From Halococcus thailandensis JCM 13552 (GTDB lineage: Archaea; Halobacteriota; Halobacteria; Halobacteriales; Halococcaceae): 45,120 bases of DNA. How positions within the stretch are numbered: the stretch's first letter is position 1; each line of letters starts with the position of its first letter. The stretch covers positions 4,956 to 50,075 of the forward strand of contig NZ_AOMF01000145.1 in the NCBI RefSeq assembly GCF_000336715.1, given 5' to 3'. Position numbers and translations under genes: made by a program. Of this stretch, positions 16,128-24,292 are shown in pieces. A model generated the notes under the pieces. It searched no databases, was not told where the DNA came from, and saw only the letters and a list, made by a program, of their open reading frames with translations.

Positions 16128-16871
16128 ATGGCATTCAGCGTTCTCACGGTGCTCCGCCAGTCGCTCCGACGGCTGGCGACGGGGCCCGCGTTGCTCGTAT
16201 TGGTGGCACTCGCCGTCGTCCAGGCGATCGCGGCGTTCGTCCCCGGCGAGTTCGTCCGCACCACGCCCGGCGTCATCGGTGCCGGCGGCGGTGCGATGCC
16301 GGTCGTGATCACCGGAAACCCGCTGCCGCTGCTCGCGAGCTTCGTCGTCGCCGTCGTCGGCGTCTATCTCGCGCTCGTCACCATCCGCGTCTTCGCCGGC
16401 CAGTGGGGGATCGTCGAGCGCGATCATCTCACCCATCGTGTGGGCTTCGGCGTGGCGAACCTGCTCGGCGTCTCCGTCGTGCTCGCGATCGGACTGGGCG
16501 CTGGCGCGTTCCTCGCCATCGCCCTCGGGCTCGTCGGGATCGCGCTCTGGGTCGTCCTCTTTCTCGTGCTGCTGGCGGCGTCGTTCTTCGCCCCGGCGTT
16601 CGTCGCCGTCGAGGACGACGACATCCTCACGGCGTTCCGGAAGAGCTTCGGTGTGCTGCGGCGCTCGCCGGGACGGGTCGCCGCGCTCCTGCTCGCGCTC
16701 GTCATCGTGAACGCACTGCTACAGGCGCTCGGCGGGGTCGTCACCGACGCGGTCGCCTCGGTTGGCGTCGTCGGCCCGCTCGTCGTCACGATCGTCAGCG
16801 GGCTCGGCAGCGTCTTCCTCTGGATCGCGATCGCCCGCGCCTACGACCATCTCGAACTGACGGCCGTCTGA
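16128..16871 (+). CDS. Polytopic membrane protein (DUF7847-like)
   Basis: 247 residues with about six membrane segments. The loop VEDDDILTAFRKSFGVLRRSPGR before the last two segments resembles the glycerophosphoryl diester phosphodiesterase membrane-domain type of haloarchaeal proteins I recall as DUF7847. No enzymatic residues are apparent. It follows hbd on the same strand and converges with the GT4 gene 20 bases later. Confidence 0.78.
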   Translation: MAFSVLTVLRQSLRRLATGPALLVLVALAVVQAIAAFVPGEFVRTTPGVIGAGGGAMPVVITGNPLPLLASFVVAVVGVYLALVTIRVFAGQWGIVERDHLTHRVGFGVANLLGVSVVLAIGLGAGAFLAIALGLVGIALWVVLFLVLLAASFFAPAFVAVEDDDILTAFRKSFGVLRRSPGRVAALLLALVIVNALLQALGGVVTDAVASVGVVGPLVVTIVSGLGSVFLWIAIARAYDHLELTAV

Positions 16872-16891
16872 GCGCGGCCCATTCGTCGTGA

Positions 16892-17983
16892 TTACAGAAC
16901 GGTATCGTAGACGTCGGCAAGCGAATCGACCGAGTGCTCGACGCTCATCGACTCGCGACGCGAACGACAGGTCGCCGAGAGCCCGTCGTCGGCGAGCGCG
17001 CGCCCGAGCGCGTCCCGAAACGCATCGATATCGCCTCGTTCGTAGTGATAGCCCGTCTCGCCGTCCTCGATCGTCTCGGTGAGCGCACCGCTGTCGACGC
17101 CGACGACGGGCGTCCCACAGGCCATCGCTTCGAGCGCGACCAGCCCCTCCGTTTCGATGGGGCTCGGAAAGCCGAAGACGTCGAGCGCCGAGTAGAAGGC
17201 GGGGAGCTCTTCGCGATCGAGAAAACCGAGAAAGCGGACGTCCGCGTCGCTCTCGTCGGCCTCCTCCTGAAGCGTCTTGTTCGCGGGACCGTCGCCAGCC
17301 AGCACGAACGTGGCGTCCATCCCTTCGGCGGCCGCCACGAGATCGGCGAGTTCCTTCTCGAAACCGTGTCGGCCGGTGTAGCCGACGAGCGGCCCGTCCG
17401 GGAGGTCGTGGCGGGCGCGAAAGTCAGCAGCGTCGGTCGGCGCGAACCGATCGGTGTCGACGCCGTTCGAGACGACCGACACCGGCTCGATGCCACGGTC
17501 CACGAGCGCCGTGCGGACCGTCTCGCTCGGCACGACGATATGATCGGCGCGGCCGAGAAACCAGCGTTCGTAGGCGTTTCCCACGCGAGCGACCGCGTCG
17601 AGCAGCCAGCCCTCGGCGAGATAGCCGGCGTACTCCGCCGTCGGCGTGTGGTAGGAGGCGACGAGCGGCTGGTCGATATCGCGCGCGAGGCGCAGGCCGC
17701 CGAGACCGAGCCCGAACGGCGTGTGCGCGTGGACGATATCGGCGTTCGCGACCGCATCGGGCACCGATGGCACGCCGACGTGGAAGTTCTCGTAGAACGG
17801 AAACGGGAGACTCCGGACGGGATACTCGTCCGGTGCGGGATCGTGTCCGTCGGCACCCGGATAGACGATATCCATCCGTCCGTCACGGCGCTGCCAGCGC
17901 TCGTGCCACGTCCGGATGGTGTAGGTGACGCCGTTCACCGTCGGCAGATAGGTGTCGGTGAAGGCGGCGACGTGTGGCGGCAT
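16892..17983 (-). CDS. GT4-family glycosyltransferase
   Basis: The 363-residue GT-B enzyme starts MPPHVAAFTDTYLPTVNGVT, the usual N-terminal motif of GT4 mannosyl- and glucosyl-transferases. It continues with HAHTPFGLG and YHTPTAEY, the interdomain segment VVSNGVDTDRFAP, and the C-terminal donor-site motif SPIETEGLVALEAMACGTPV with the EX7E glutamates. It probably transfers a sugar from a nucleotide donor to a lipid or glycan; the acceptor cannot be told. A GATTAAT motif about 25-30 bases upstream suggests an almost leaderless transcript. Confidence 0.92.
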   Translation of the reverse strand: MPPHVAAFTDTYLPTVNGVTYTIRTWHERWQRRDGRMDIVYPGADGHDPAPDEYPVRSLPFPFYENFHVGVPSVPDAVANADIVHAHTPFGLGLGGLRLARDIDQPLVASYHTPTAEYAGYLAEGWLLDAVARVGNAYERWFLGRADHIVVPSETVRTALVDRGIEPVSVVSNGVDTDRFAPTDAADFRARHDLPDGPLVGYTGRHGFEKELADLVAAAEGMDATFVLAGDGPANKTLQEEADESDADVRFLGFLDREELPAFYSALDVFGFPSPIETEGLVALEAMACGTPVVGVDSGALTETIEDGETGYHYERGDIDAFRDALGRALADDGLSATCRSRRESMSVEHSVDSLADVYDTVL

Positions 17984-18119
17984 CGTCCGTGGTTTCAGCA
18001 GCGAGGATTAATCGGTTGTGACTTCGCGATGGTTCGTCGATGACCGCTGATCGACCCGGCTTGGTCGTCGTTCTCGTCGTTTTGCAACCGGGGCAAAGAG
18101 TAATGAAAAGATGAAAACG

Positions 18120-18548
18120 TCAGGCTTCGACGACACCGTTCGAGTTCGTCTCGTCGTTCGTCGTCAGTTCCAACTCGACGGCGATCTCGTCGTACCAGAC
18201 GCTCGGCTGCTTCGAGCGCCCGTCGTCGTCGAACTCGACGAGCCCGAGCTCTTCGAGCTCCGTCAGATTGCGATGCACCTGTCGAACGTCACGGTCGACG
18301 AGCCGGGCCGTCTCACGGATGCTCTCGGGTTGCTCGTTGGCGAGCGTTCGGAGCAGTTCGAGGTTTCGCGGGCGCGTCACGCGATGCAGGTTCTCCTCGT
18401 CGCGGTAGACGCGCTCGAAATAGGGATCGGGCGTCTCGCCACGATCCAGAACCTTCAGCGTCTCCTCGACGCGGTCGGCGTTCCCACGCCCGAAGCGAAT
18501 GTGCATCGTGCGCGTCAGTTCGTCGTCGTTAGGGCCAGTGTTCGCCAT
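18120..18548 (-). CDS. Antitoxin-type HTH protein (HVO_A0114 family)
   Basis: 142 residues with a C-terminal winged helix: RPRNLELLRTLANEQPESIR, then ETARLVDRDVRQVHRNLTELEELGLVEF. The N-terminal MHIRFG...ETL segment is what I recall of the HVO_A0114-type DNA-binding proteins that accompany DUF6516/TumE genes. The gene overlaps the preceding toxin gene by 20 bases on the same strand. It likely neutralises the toxin and represses the operon from the dyad at 18854-18873. The start at 18548 excludes a long N-terminal extension that would be read inside the toxin gene. Confidence 0.85.
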   Translation of the reverse strand: MANTGPNDDELTRTMHIRFGRGNADRVEETLKVLDRGETPDPYFERVYRDEENLHRVTRPRNLELLRTLANEQPESIRETARLVDRDVRQVHRNLTELEELGLVEFDDDGRSKQPSVWYDEIAVELELTTNDETNSNGVVEA

Positions 18549-18849
18549 GAGTGCGTACCTCCTGTTTGAATCGCCGGAAGAGCGAGGACAGCCCACGAAA
18601 CTCGACGTCTTCGACCTCTTCCTCGCCGACGTGTTTGTGGTGCTTCGCCGCACCGGGGTGATCCGGGAAATTGTCGTACCGGATGATCGTTTTGCCCCCG
18701 ATCTGACCGTACTGCATGGAGTAGCGCACCCCGTTGGGATAGCGATCGGAGTCGGGCACACGCCACGCGGTGACGGCAGCGAGCGTCCCGTTTTCCGGAA
18801 ATCGCTCTTTCACGTCGAGGACCTGCGTCGCTCCGTCCTCCCCGTCCAT
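18529..18849 (-). CDS. TumE-family (DUF6516) toxin
   Basis: The 106-residue protein shows the family pattern: a beta-rich N-terminus with AAVTAWRVPDSDRYPNGVRYSM, then the diagnostic TIIRYDNFPDHPGAAKHHKH and EDVEFRGLSSLFRRFKQEV. This matches TumE-type toxins of two-gene toxin-antitoxin systems; the family's molecular target is not established to my knowledge. The toxin gene comes first, the antitoxin second, overlapping by 20 bases. A TATA-like TTAT at 18876-18880 would start transcription at or next to the ATG. Confidence 0.86.
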   Translation of the reverse strand: MDGEDGATQVLDVKERFPENGTLAAVTAWRVPDSDRYPNGVRYSMQYGQIGGKTIIRYDNFPDHPGAAKHHKHVGEEEVEDVEFRGLSSLFRRFKQEVRTHGEHWP

Positions 18850-18853
18850 CGTC

Positions 18854-18873
18854 CGTTGTTATAGACTACAACG
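18854..18873. promoter_or_regulatory. Dyad operator candidate of the toxin-antitoxin operon
   Basis: CGTTGT (18854-18859) and ACAACG (18868-18873) are inverted six-base arms around an eight-base AT-rich spacer. The dyad lies between the minus-strand TATA-like element (18876-18880) and the toxin start (18849), where a bound antitoxin would block initiation. Confidence 0.55.
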
Positions 18874-19005
18874 AAATAAGTGTGTTGCTGTTCCCTCCAA
18901 CAGACGCTGGTCGCACCGCCGAACAGCGAGTTGGACTGTTCGTTCGATGACGATGGAGATCGGCAAGGCATACATGAACAGGTCTCGCCGCTTCGACGAG
19001 TGAAG

Positions 19006-20052
19006 TTAGACGGTGACGTCGCGATAGATGCGCGAAAGCTCGTCACCCACCCGTTCGAGACCGTGCTCGGCCGCCGTTTCGCGCGCGTTCCGTCCCAACC
19101 GCTCGCGGAGGCCGGGATCGTCCGATAGCCGGTCGAGCGCCTCGCGGAACTCGGCGCGGCTGGAACATTTCAGACAGTCCTCGCCGTGGGTGAAGAACTC
19201 CTCGAACACTGGAATGTCGCTGAGGACTACGGCTTTCCCGCAGGCCATCGCTTCGAGCACCGCGATCCCCTGGTTCTCGTTTTTCGTCGGGAACAGGTAG
19301 ACGTCGCCAGCCCCGAACGCGCCGCGCTTGTCGTCGATCCACCCGGTGAAGGTGACGTTCTGCGGTGGGTTCTGCGTCCAGCGCTTCACCACCGGGGAGG
19401 CCTGCGGGCCGGTGTCGTAGGGGCCGAACCAGGCGAAATCGTAGTCCGTGCTCTCGGCGAGCCGACAGAAATCGGTGAGGCCCTTGCGCTCGAAGACGTT
19501 GCCGAGCGCGAAGACGACCATCCCGTCGAGATCGTAGCGGTCGCGATACTCCTCGCGAAGCGCCTCGTGGCCCGCGAGCGAGTCGATATCCACGCCGTTG
19601 GTGATCGTTTCGATCGGTGCATCGACGGGATAGGCTTCGAGCACGTTCTTCGTATACGTGCTCGGACAGAGCACGAGATCGGCCTGCGAGTAGAACCACC
19701 GGAGATAGCGCTCGAGCAGCGGCGCGATCTCCGACGAAAAGCGAAACGATTCGCCGAAGTCCTCGGCGGTCATGTGGGCGTGGAGCACGAGCGGGATGTC
19801 GTTTTGATGGGCGTGGCGCGCGACCGCCAGACTGCCGGGTCCGGGCGCGTTGCAGTGGGCGAGATCGAAATCCCGAAACGCGCCGTCGCCCGCCGCGATC
19901 GAGCGAGCAGTCGAGAGGAGGTCGTCGCGCCACGGCGAGGTCACGACGTCGATATCGGTGTCGGCGAGCGCCGCGCGCTGCTGGGCGGCGGCGGTGCCCC
20001 AGCCGCTGCGCTGGAGGGGGCCTTCGAGTTCGAGGTAGTTGAGCGCGCGCAC
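19006..20052 (-). CDS. GT4-family glycosyltransferase
   Basis: 348 residues from a GTG start (VRALNYLELEG). The GT-B fold has an N-terminal acceptor domain (RSGWGTAAAQQR, DLAHCNAPGPGS, HAHMTAEDFGESF) and a C-terminal donor domain with ITNGVDIDSLAG, ALGNVFERKGL and FPTKNENQGIAVLEAMACGKAVV carrying the EX7E motif. I chose GTG 20052 because homologues usually begin (M/V)RALNYLEL, and the in-frame extension to 20298 would run through the divergent rnp4 gene. Probably a glycan or glycolipid transferase; donor and acceptor unknown. It is unlike the GT4 gene at 16892 in detail and not its tandem copy. Confidence 0.9.
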   Translation of the reverse strand: MRALNYLELEGPLQRSGWGTAAAQQRAALADTDIDVVTSPWRDDLLSTARSIAAGDGAFRDFDLAHCNAPGPGSLAVARHAHQNDIPLVLHAHMTAEDFGESFRFSSEIAPLLERYLRWFYSQADLVLCPSTYTKNVLEAYPVDAPIETITNGVDIDSLAGHEALREEYRDRYDLDGMVVFALGNVFERKGLTDFCRLAESTDYDFAWFGPYDTGPQASPVVKRWTQNPPQNVTFTGWIDDKRGAFGAGDVYLFPTKNENQGIAVLEAMACGKAVVLSDIPVFEEFFTHGEDCLKCSSRAEFREALDRLSDDPGLRERLGRNARETAAEHGLERVGDELSRIYRDVTV

Positions 20053-20140
20053 ACCGAGAGCGCGTCGGCCGGGAGAAAAAGCCCACCGAAACGGAAGACA
20101 AAACGCATACCGCTCGCCGGTGAAGGTCTCATACTCCGCC

Positions 20141-20416
20141 ATGACGCTCGCCGACGAACGCATCGATCGCCTGCACGCTCTCGCCCGAGAGGCGGCGCGT
20201 GCGGGCCACGACGACCGCGCCCGCGAGTGCGTCAGGCTCGCCCGCCGGATCGCCGAGCGCAATCGTCGGTCGCTCCCGCGGCGGTTCGAACGGTTCACCT
20301 GTGACGCCTGCGACAGCTATCTCCGACCGGGCCGGAACTGCCGAGTCCGTACGCAGGACGGCCACGTCGTGATCACCTGCGGGTGTGGCACGCAGGCGCG
20401 CTATCCGTATGAATAG
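20141..20416 (+). CDS. rnp4: Ribonuclease P protein component 4 (Rpp21/Rpr2)
   Basis: Protein subunit of archaeal RNase P, which trims tRNA 5' leaders. The 91 residues comprise two N-terminal helices (ADERIDRLHALAREAARAG, ECVRLARRIAERN) and a zinc ribbon CDACDSYLRPGRNCRVRTQ ending CGCGTQARYPY, a typical Rpr2 signature with four Cys. The ATG at 20141 is taken because upstream in-frame starts extend into the divergent GT gene. It is followed closely by the YhbY gene, as is common in haloarchaea. Confidence 0.93.
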   Translation: MTLADERIDRLHALAREAARAGHDDRARECVRLARRIAERNRRSLPRRFERFTCDACDSYLRPGRNCRVRTQDGHVVITCGCGTQARYPYE

Positions 20417-20447
20417 TCTTACCTGCGCCGCGCGAGGACGACTGGCC

Positions 20448-20696
20448 ATGACCGACGACCGATCGCACAGGGAGCGCGCCCACGGCGTCGACGCCACGCT
20501 GCGCGTTGGAAAGGGCGGTATCGAAAGCGTCGCCGACGAACTCGACAGCCAGCTCGACGACCGCGAGCTGGTGAAGGTGAAGTTCCTCCGGGCGGCCCGC
20601 GGCGGAACGACGACCGACGAACTCGCCAGCTCGCTCGGCGAGCGGGTCGGCGCGGAACTCGTAGAAACGCGCGGGAACACGGCGACCTATCACTGA
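20448..20696 (+). CDS. YhbY/CRS1-type RNA-binding protein
   Basis: 82 residues forming one CRM/YhbY domain: LRVGKGGIESVADELDSQLD contains the GKGG-like loop, ELVKVKFLRAARGG follows, and the protein ends ETRGNTATYH. Bacterial relatives bind pre-50S ribosomes; the archaeal role is probably ribosome or tRNA maturation, in keeping with the upstream RNase P subunit. The ATG at 20448 is preferred over 20409, which overlaps rnp4. Its stop overlaps the MscS start by one base. Confidence 0.9.
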   Translation: MTDDRSHRERAHGVDATLRVGKGGIESVADELDSQLDDRELVKVKFLRAARGGTTTDELASSLGERVGAELVETRGNTATYH

Positions 20697-21688
20697 TGGC
20701 CGTCGGCTACTCCGGCTGGGTCGCCCAGCAGGTGCCGGTGGAGACGCCGAACGGCTCGAACGTCTCCGAGGTCATCTCGAACCCCGAACAGGGACCCATC
20801 GGCGAACTGCTCCACGAGTTCGGCATCCCCTACTCCGACGTTTTCGGCGCGATCATCACGTTCGTCATTGCCCTGTTCGTGCTCTATTCGCTCGGACGGG
20901 CGACGATCGTCCCGTTCGTGAGTCGGCTGTTGAACCGCCGCGATCTGGACAAACACGAGAAGACGCCGCTGCTCCGGCTGACGAAGCTGGTCATGGGCTT
21001 TCTCGCGCTCGCCGCATCACTGAACATCGCGGGCTACGGGCAGCTACTCACCTCGCTCGCGGCCATCGGTGCCGCGGCGACGCTCGCGATCGGTCTCGCG
21101 CTGCAGGACAGCCTCTCGAACTTCGTCGCCGGCATGTTCATCTACATCGATCGGCCGTTCCGCATCGGCGACTGGATCGAGTGGGACGAGGGCACCTACG
21201 CCGGCATCGTCGAAGACATCACCTTCCGGGTGACGCGAGTGCGCACCTTCGACAACGAACTGCTCACGGTGCCGAACTCGGTACTCACCGACGACGTCAT
21301 CAAGAACCCCGTCGCGAAGGACGAGCTCCGCTTGCAGTTCAACTTCGGCATCGGCTACGACGACGACATCGAGGAGGCGACCGACATCATCCTCGAAGAG
21401 GCCGAAAAACACGAGGATATCCTCGACGACCCCGCACCGACGGTACGGATGACCGAATCGTCGGAATCCGACCGTGGCGCGCTCGCCGACTCGTACGTCG
21501 GACTGACCTCGCGCTACTGGATCGCCGACCCGAACCGGGGCGACTACCTGAAAACGCGCGGTGAGTACGTGACGGCCGTCAAGAACCGCTTCGACGCCGC
21601 GGGGATCGACATGCCCGACCCGCAGATCGATCTCGCGGGGCAGTACGGCCAGAACCCGGCGGTCAGGATCGATTCGGTCGATCGATAG
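20696..21688 (+). CDS. MscS-family mechanosensitive channel
   Basis: 330 residues with three membrane segments (about 51-76, 94-115 and 117-140). The last is the Ala/Gly-rich pore helix AAIGAAATLAIGLALQDSLS followed by NFVAGMFIYIDRPFRIGDWI, the MscS hallmark, then the cytosolic beta domain (TVPNSVLTDDVIKNP) and an alpha/beta C-terminal domain. It should release solutes under hypo-osmotic shock. Third gene of the rnp4-YhbY-mscS operon. Confidence 0.93.
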   Translation: MAVGYSGWVAQQVPVETPNGSNVSEVISNPEQGPIGELLHEFGIPYSDVFGAIITFVIALFVLYSLGRATIVPFVSRLLNRRDLDKHEKTPLLRLTKLVMGFLALAASLNIAGYGQLLTSLAAIGAAATLAIGLALQDSLSNFVAGMFIYIDRPFRIGDWIEWDEGTYAGIVEDITFRVTRVRTFDNELLTVPNSVLTDDVIKNPVAKDELRLQFNFGIGYDDDIEEATDIILEEAEKHEDILDDPAPTVRMTESSESDRGALADSYVGLTSRYWIADPNRGDYLKTRGEYVTAVKNRFDAAGIDMPDPQIDLAGQYGQNPAVRIDSVDR

Positions 21689-21726
21689 TCGGCGAGACGG
21701 TCGGCAACGAACGGTTCGTACTGGGC

Positions 21727-21999
21727 TCAGTCGTCGGCGAGTGCGTCGGTCTCGCCCTCGACGGTCGGCGCGGCCGTGATCTCGTAGAGGTTTTGACGGG
21801 CGTCGGCGAAGTAGACGTCCTCGTCGATGACCTCGATCTCCTCCAGCCGTTCGAGCGCGTAGCGGACCGTTCGTGCCGACAGCATCGACTCCTCGACGAT
21901 CCCCTTCTGGGTGAGCGTGCCGTTGTATTCGAGCACCTTGAACACGAGTTTCGCGCTCGGCGGCAGGTCCACGAGGCGCTCTTCGTCGGAGTCACTCAT
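21727..21999 (-). CDS. Winged helix-turn-helix regulator
   Basis: 90-residue MarR/TrmB-like wHTH. PSAKLVFKVLEYNGTLTQKG starts the fold, the recognition helix is MLSARTVRYALERLEEIEVI, and the wing is EDVYFADARQNLYEI. The acidic N- and C-tails are short and there is no ligand domain, so it may act as a simple dimeric regulator. A TTTTATGC element at about 22024-22032 predicts a leaderless transcript. The shorter start is chosen over a 98-residue upstream extension. Confidence 0.85.
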   Translation of the reverse strand: MSDSDEERLVDLPPSAKLVFKVLEYNGTLTQKGIVEESMLSARTVRYALERLEEIEVIDEDVYFADARQNLYEITAAPTVEGETDALADD

Positions 22000-22165
22000 C
22001 GTCCGAGTAGATGTGCGCGAGGGGCATAAAACCGTGGTCTGCCCCTGCACGCTCGGCCGTCTGTGGGCGTGTCGGGACGGCGGCAGGCGGGCGTCCGAGC
22101 GGTCAGCGAGGCGGGGCCAGCGCCGAGAGCGAACGGCTTTTGAGCGCGTGGTCGGTAGCGTTCGT

Positions 22166-22468
22166 ATGGCGACCGAGACAGCCGACGCGCGGGCCGACCA
22201 TCTCCGGAGTCTGACGGTCTCCTCGGTCACGTCGCTTTCGGGCATTGCGGCCGGGCTCATCTCCGCAGTGGTCGCGAGCGGGGCGACCGACACCGCCGGC
22301 CTCTACCCGCTCGCCGGCGCGATCCTCGTCCAGCTGCCGCTCCTCGGGCTGCTGGGGGTCGACGTCGACGACTTCTCGATCAAGGACAACGTCTACATCG
22401 CGTTCATGACGTTCGCGCTCTGGTTCGTGACCTGGACGATCCTCCTCACCACCGGCACCACTTTCTGA
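22166..22468 (+). CDS. EMC6-like membrane protein
   Basis: 100 residues with three membrane segments (about 20-40, 44-64 and 76-97) and the conserved DNVYIAFMTFALWFVTWTIL. It resembles haloarchaeal proteins annotated as EMC6-like, related to a subunit of the eukaryotic ER membrane complex that inserts tail-anchored proteins. The stop overlaps the ABCE1 start (ATGA), implying translational coupling. The insertase function in archaea is inference. Confidence 0.83.
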   Translation: MATETADARADHLRSLTVSSVTSLSGIAAGLISAVVASGATDTAGLYPLAGAILVQLPLLGLLGVDVDDFSIKDNVYIAFMTFALWFVTWTILLTTGTTF

Positions 22469-24291
22469 TGGCCGACGATTCCATCGCGGTCGTCGATCTC
22501 GACCGCTGTCAACCCGATCGCTGTAACTACGAGTGTGCGAACTTCTGCCCGCCCAATCGGACGGGCGAGGAATGCATCGTCACTCGCGAGGAGCGCTACG
22601 ACGACGACCGCTACGACGGCGATCCGGACCAGATCTCGATCTCCGAGGAGCTCTGTCTGGGCGAGACCTGCGGTATCTGCGTCGAGAAATGTCCGTTCGA
22701 CGCCATCGAGATCATCAACCTCCCGCAGGAGCTCGACGAGGAACCCGTCCACCGCTACGGCGAGAACGCCTTCTCGCTCTACGGCCTCCCGGCACCGGAA
22801 GCCGGGAAGGTGACGGGCATCCTCGGCCCGAACGGCATCGGCAAGACGACCGCCGTCAGGATCCTCGCCAACGAGATCACGCCGAACCTCGGCGACTGGG
22901 ACGGCGCGGCCGGCTGGGAACCCGTGCTCGACGAGTTCCGCGGCACGGAGCTTCAGAGCTTCCTCGAAGGGCTCCAGGAGGAGGCGATCACGGTCGCACG
23001 AAAGCCCCAGTACGTCGACCAGATCCCGAAACGGTTCGACGGCAATACCCGAGAACTGCTCGCCCAGACCGACGAGCGCGGCGTGCTCGACGAACTGATC
23101 GAGCGGCTCTCGATCGGCCCGGTGATGGACCAGCCGATCGACTCGATCTCCGGCGGCGAGCTCCAGCGCGTGGCGCTGGCGGCGACGCTCGCCCGCGACG
23201 CCGACTTCTACTTCCTCGACGAGATCACGCCCTACCTCGACATCGGCCAGCGCATGACCGCCGCACGGCTCATCGGCGAGCTCACGGGCGACGACCGCTC
23301 GATGCTCGTCGTCGAACACGATCTGGCGATCCTCGATCTGCTCGCCGACAGCCTCCACGTCGCCTACGGCGAACCCGGCGCGTACGGCGTGATCACGCCG
23401 CCGAAATCGGTCAAAAACGGCATCAACGAGTATCTCTCGGGCTATCTCGAAAACGAGAACATGCGTATCCGGCCGAACGCCATCGAGTTCGAGGAACACG
23501 CCCCGCGGAGCGTCTCCGCGGGCGACGCGCTCGTCGAGTATCCCGCCATCGAGAAGTCCTACGGCGACGGCGAGTTTTCCTTGACTGTGGAGGGCGGCAC
23601 CATCCACGAGAACGAGGTGCTCGGCGTCGTCGGCCCGAACGGCATCGGGAAGTCGACGTTCGCCGAACTACTGGCGGGCAATCTCGACCCCGATTCCGGC
23701 AGTCTCGACGCGAACCTCGACGTCTCGTACAAACCCCAGTACATCGAGATCGACCAGCCGATGCGCGTCGACGCGTTCCTCTCGTCAATCACGAACGATT
23801 TCGGTTCGTCGTACTGGGACACCGAGATCGCCCAGCCGCTCCAGCTCGATTCGGTGATGGAACAGAACCTGACCGATCTCTCGGGCGGCGAGCGCCAGCG
23901 CGTCGCCATCGCAGCCTGTCTCTCCGAGGACGCCGACCTCTACGTGCTCGACGAGCCATCGGCCCACATCGACGTCGAACAGCGCGTCCGGGCCACCACG
24001 GCGATCCGCCGGTACGCCGAGAACCACGACGCGACGGCGCTGGTCATCGATCACGATACGTACATGATCGACCTGCTCGCCGACCGCCTGCTGGTGTTCG
24101 ACGGCGAACCAGCCCGCTCGGGCCACGCGAGCCCGCCCGTCGGCATGCGCGAGGGGATGAACCGCTTCCTCGCGGATCTCGACGTGACCTTCCGCCGCGA
24201 CGAGCGCGTCGGTCGGCCCCGCATCAACAAACCCGGCAGCCAGCTCGATCGCGAGCAGAAGCGCGCCGGCGAATACTACTACACGGCCTGA
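22468..24291 (+). CDS. ABCE1/Rli1 ribosome-recycling ATPase
   Basis: Splits ribosomes after termination and takes part in initiation. The 607 residues begin with the iron-sulfur region: first cluster CQPDRCNYECANFCPPNRTG with further Cys, then CLGETCGICVEKCPFDAI. Two ABC cassettes follow: Walker A GPNGIGKTT and GPNGIGKST, signatures SGGELQRVALA and SGGERQRVAIA, and Walker B YFLDEITPYLD and YVLDEPSAHID. Length and domain order are those of archaeal ABCE1. Its start lies within the EMC6-like stop, and an arylsulfotransferase-like gene follows after one base. Confidence 0.96.
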   Translation: MADDSIAVVDLDRCQPDRCNYECANFCPPNRTGEECIVTREERYDDDRYDGDPDQISISEELCLGETCGICVEKCPFDAIEIINLPQELDEEPVHRYGENAFSLYGLPAPEAGKVTGILGPNGIGKTTAVRILANEITPNLGDWDGAAGWEPVLDEFRGTELQSFLEGLQEEAITVARKPQYVDQIPKRFDGNTRELLAQTDERGVLDELIERLSIGPVMDQPIDSISGGELQRVALAATLARDADFYFLDEITPYLDIGQRMTAARLIGELTGDDRSMLVVEHDLAILDLLADSLHVAYGEPGAYGVITPPKSVKNGINEYLSGYLENENMRIRPNAIEFEEHAPRSVSAGDALVEYPAIEKSYGDGEFSLTVEGGTIHENEVLGVVGPNGIGKSTFAELLAGNLDPDSGSLDANLDVSYKPQYIEIDQPMRVDAFLSSITNDFGSSYWDTEIAQPLQLDSVMEQNLTDLSGGERQRVAIAACLSEDADLYVLDEPSAHIDVEQRVRATTAIRRYAENHDATALVIDHDTYMIDLLADRLLVFDGEPARSGHASPPVGMREGMNRFLADLDVTFRRDERVGRPRINKPGSQLDREQKRAGEYYYTA

Positions 24292-24292
24292 C

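Noticed and set aside
13644-16436. 930-residue minus-strand open frame over leuA and hbd
   Set aside because: Covers two clear plus-strand enzymes and an intergenic gap; composition is that of an antisense shadow.
20053-20298. 82-residue N-terminal extension of the second glycosyltransferase
   Set aside because: Overlaps divergent rnp4 and precedes the conserved ALNYLEL start of the family.
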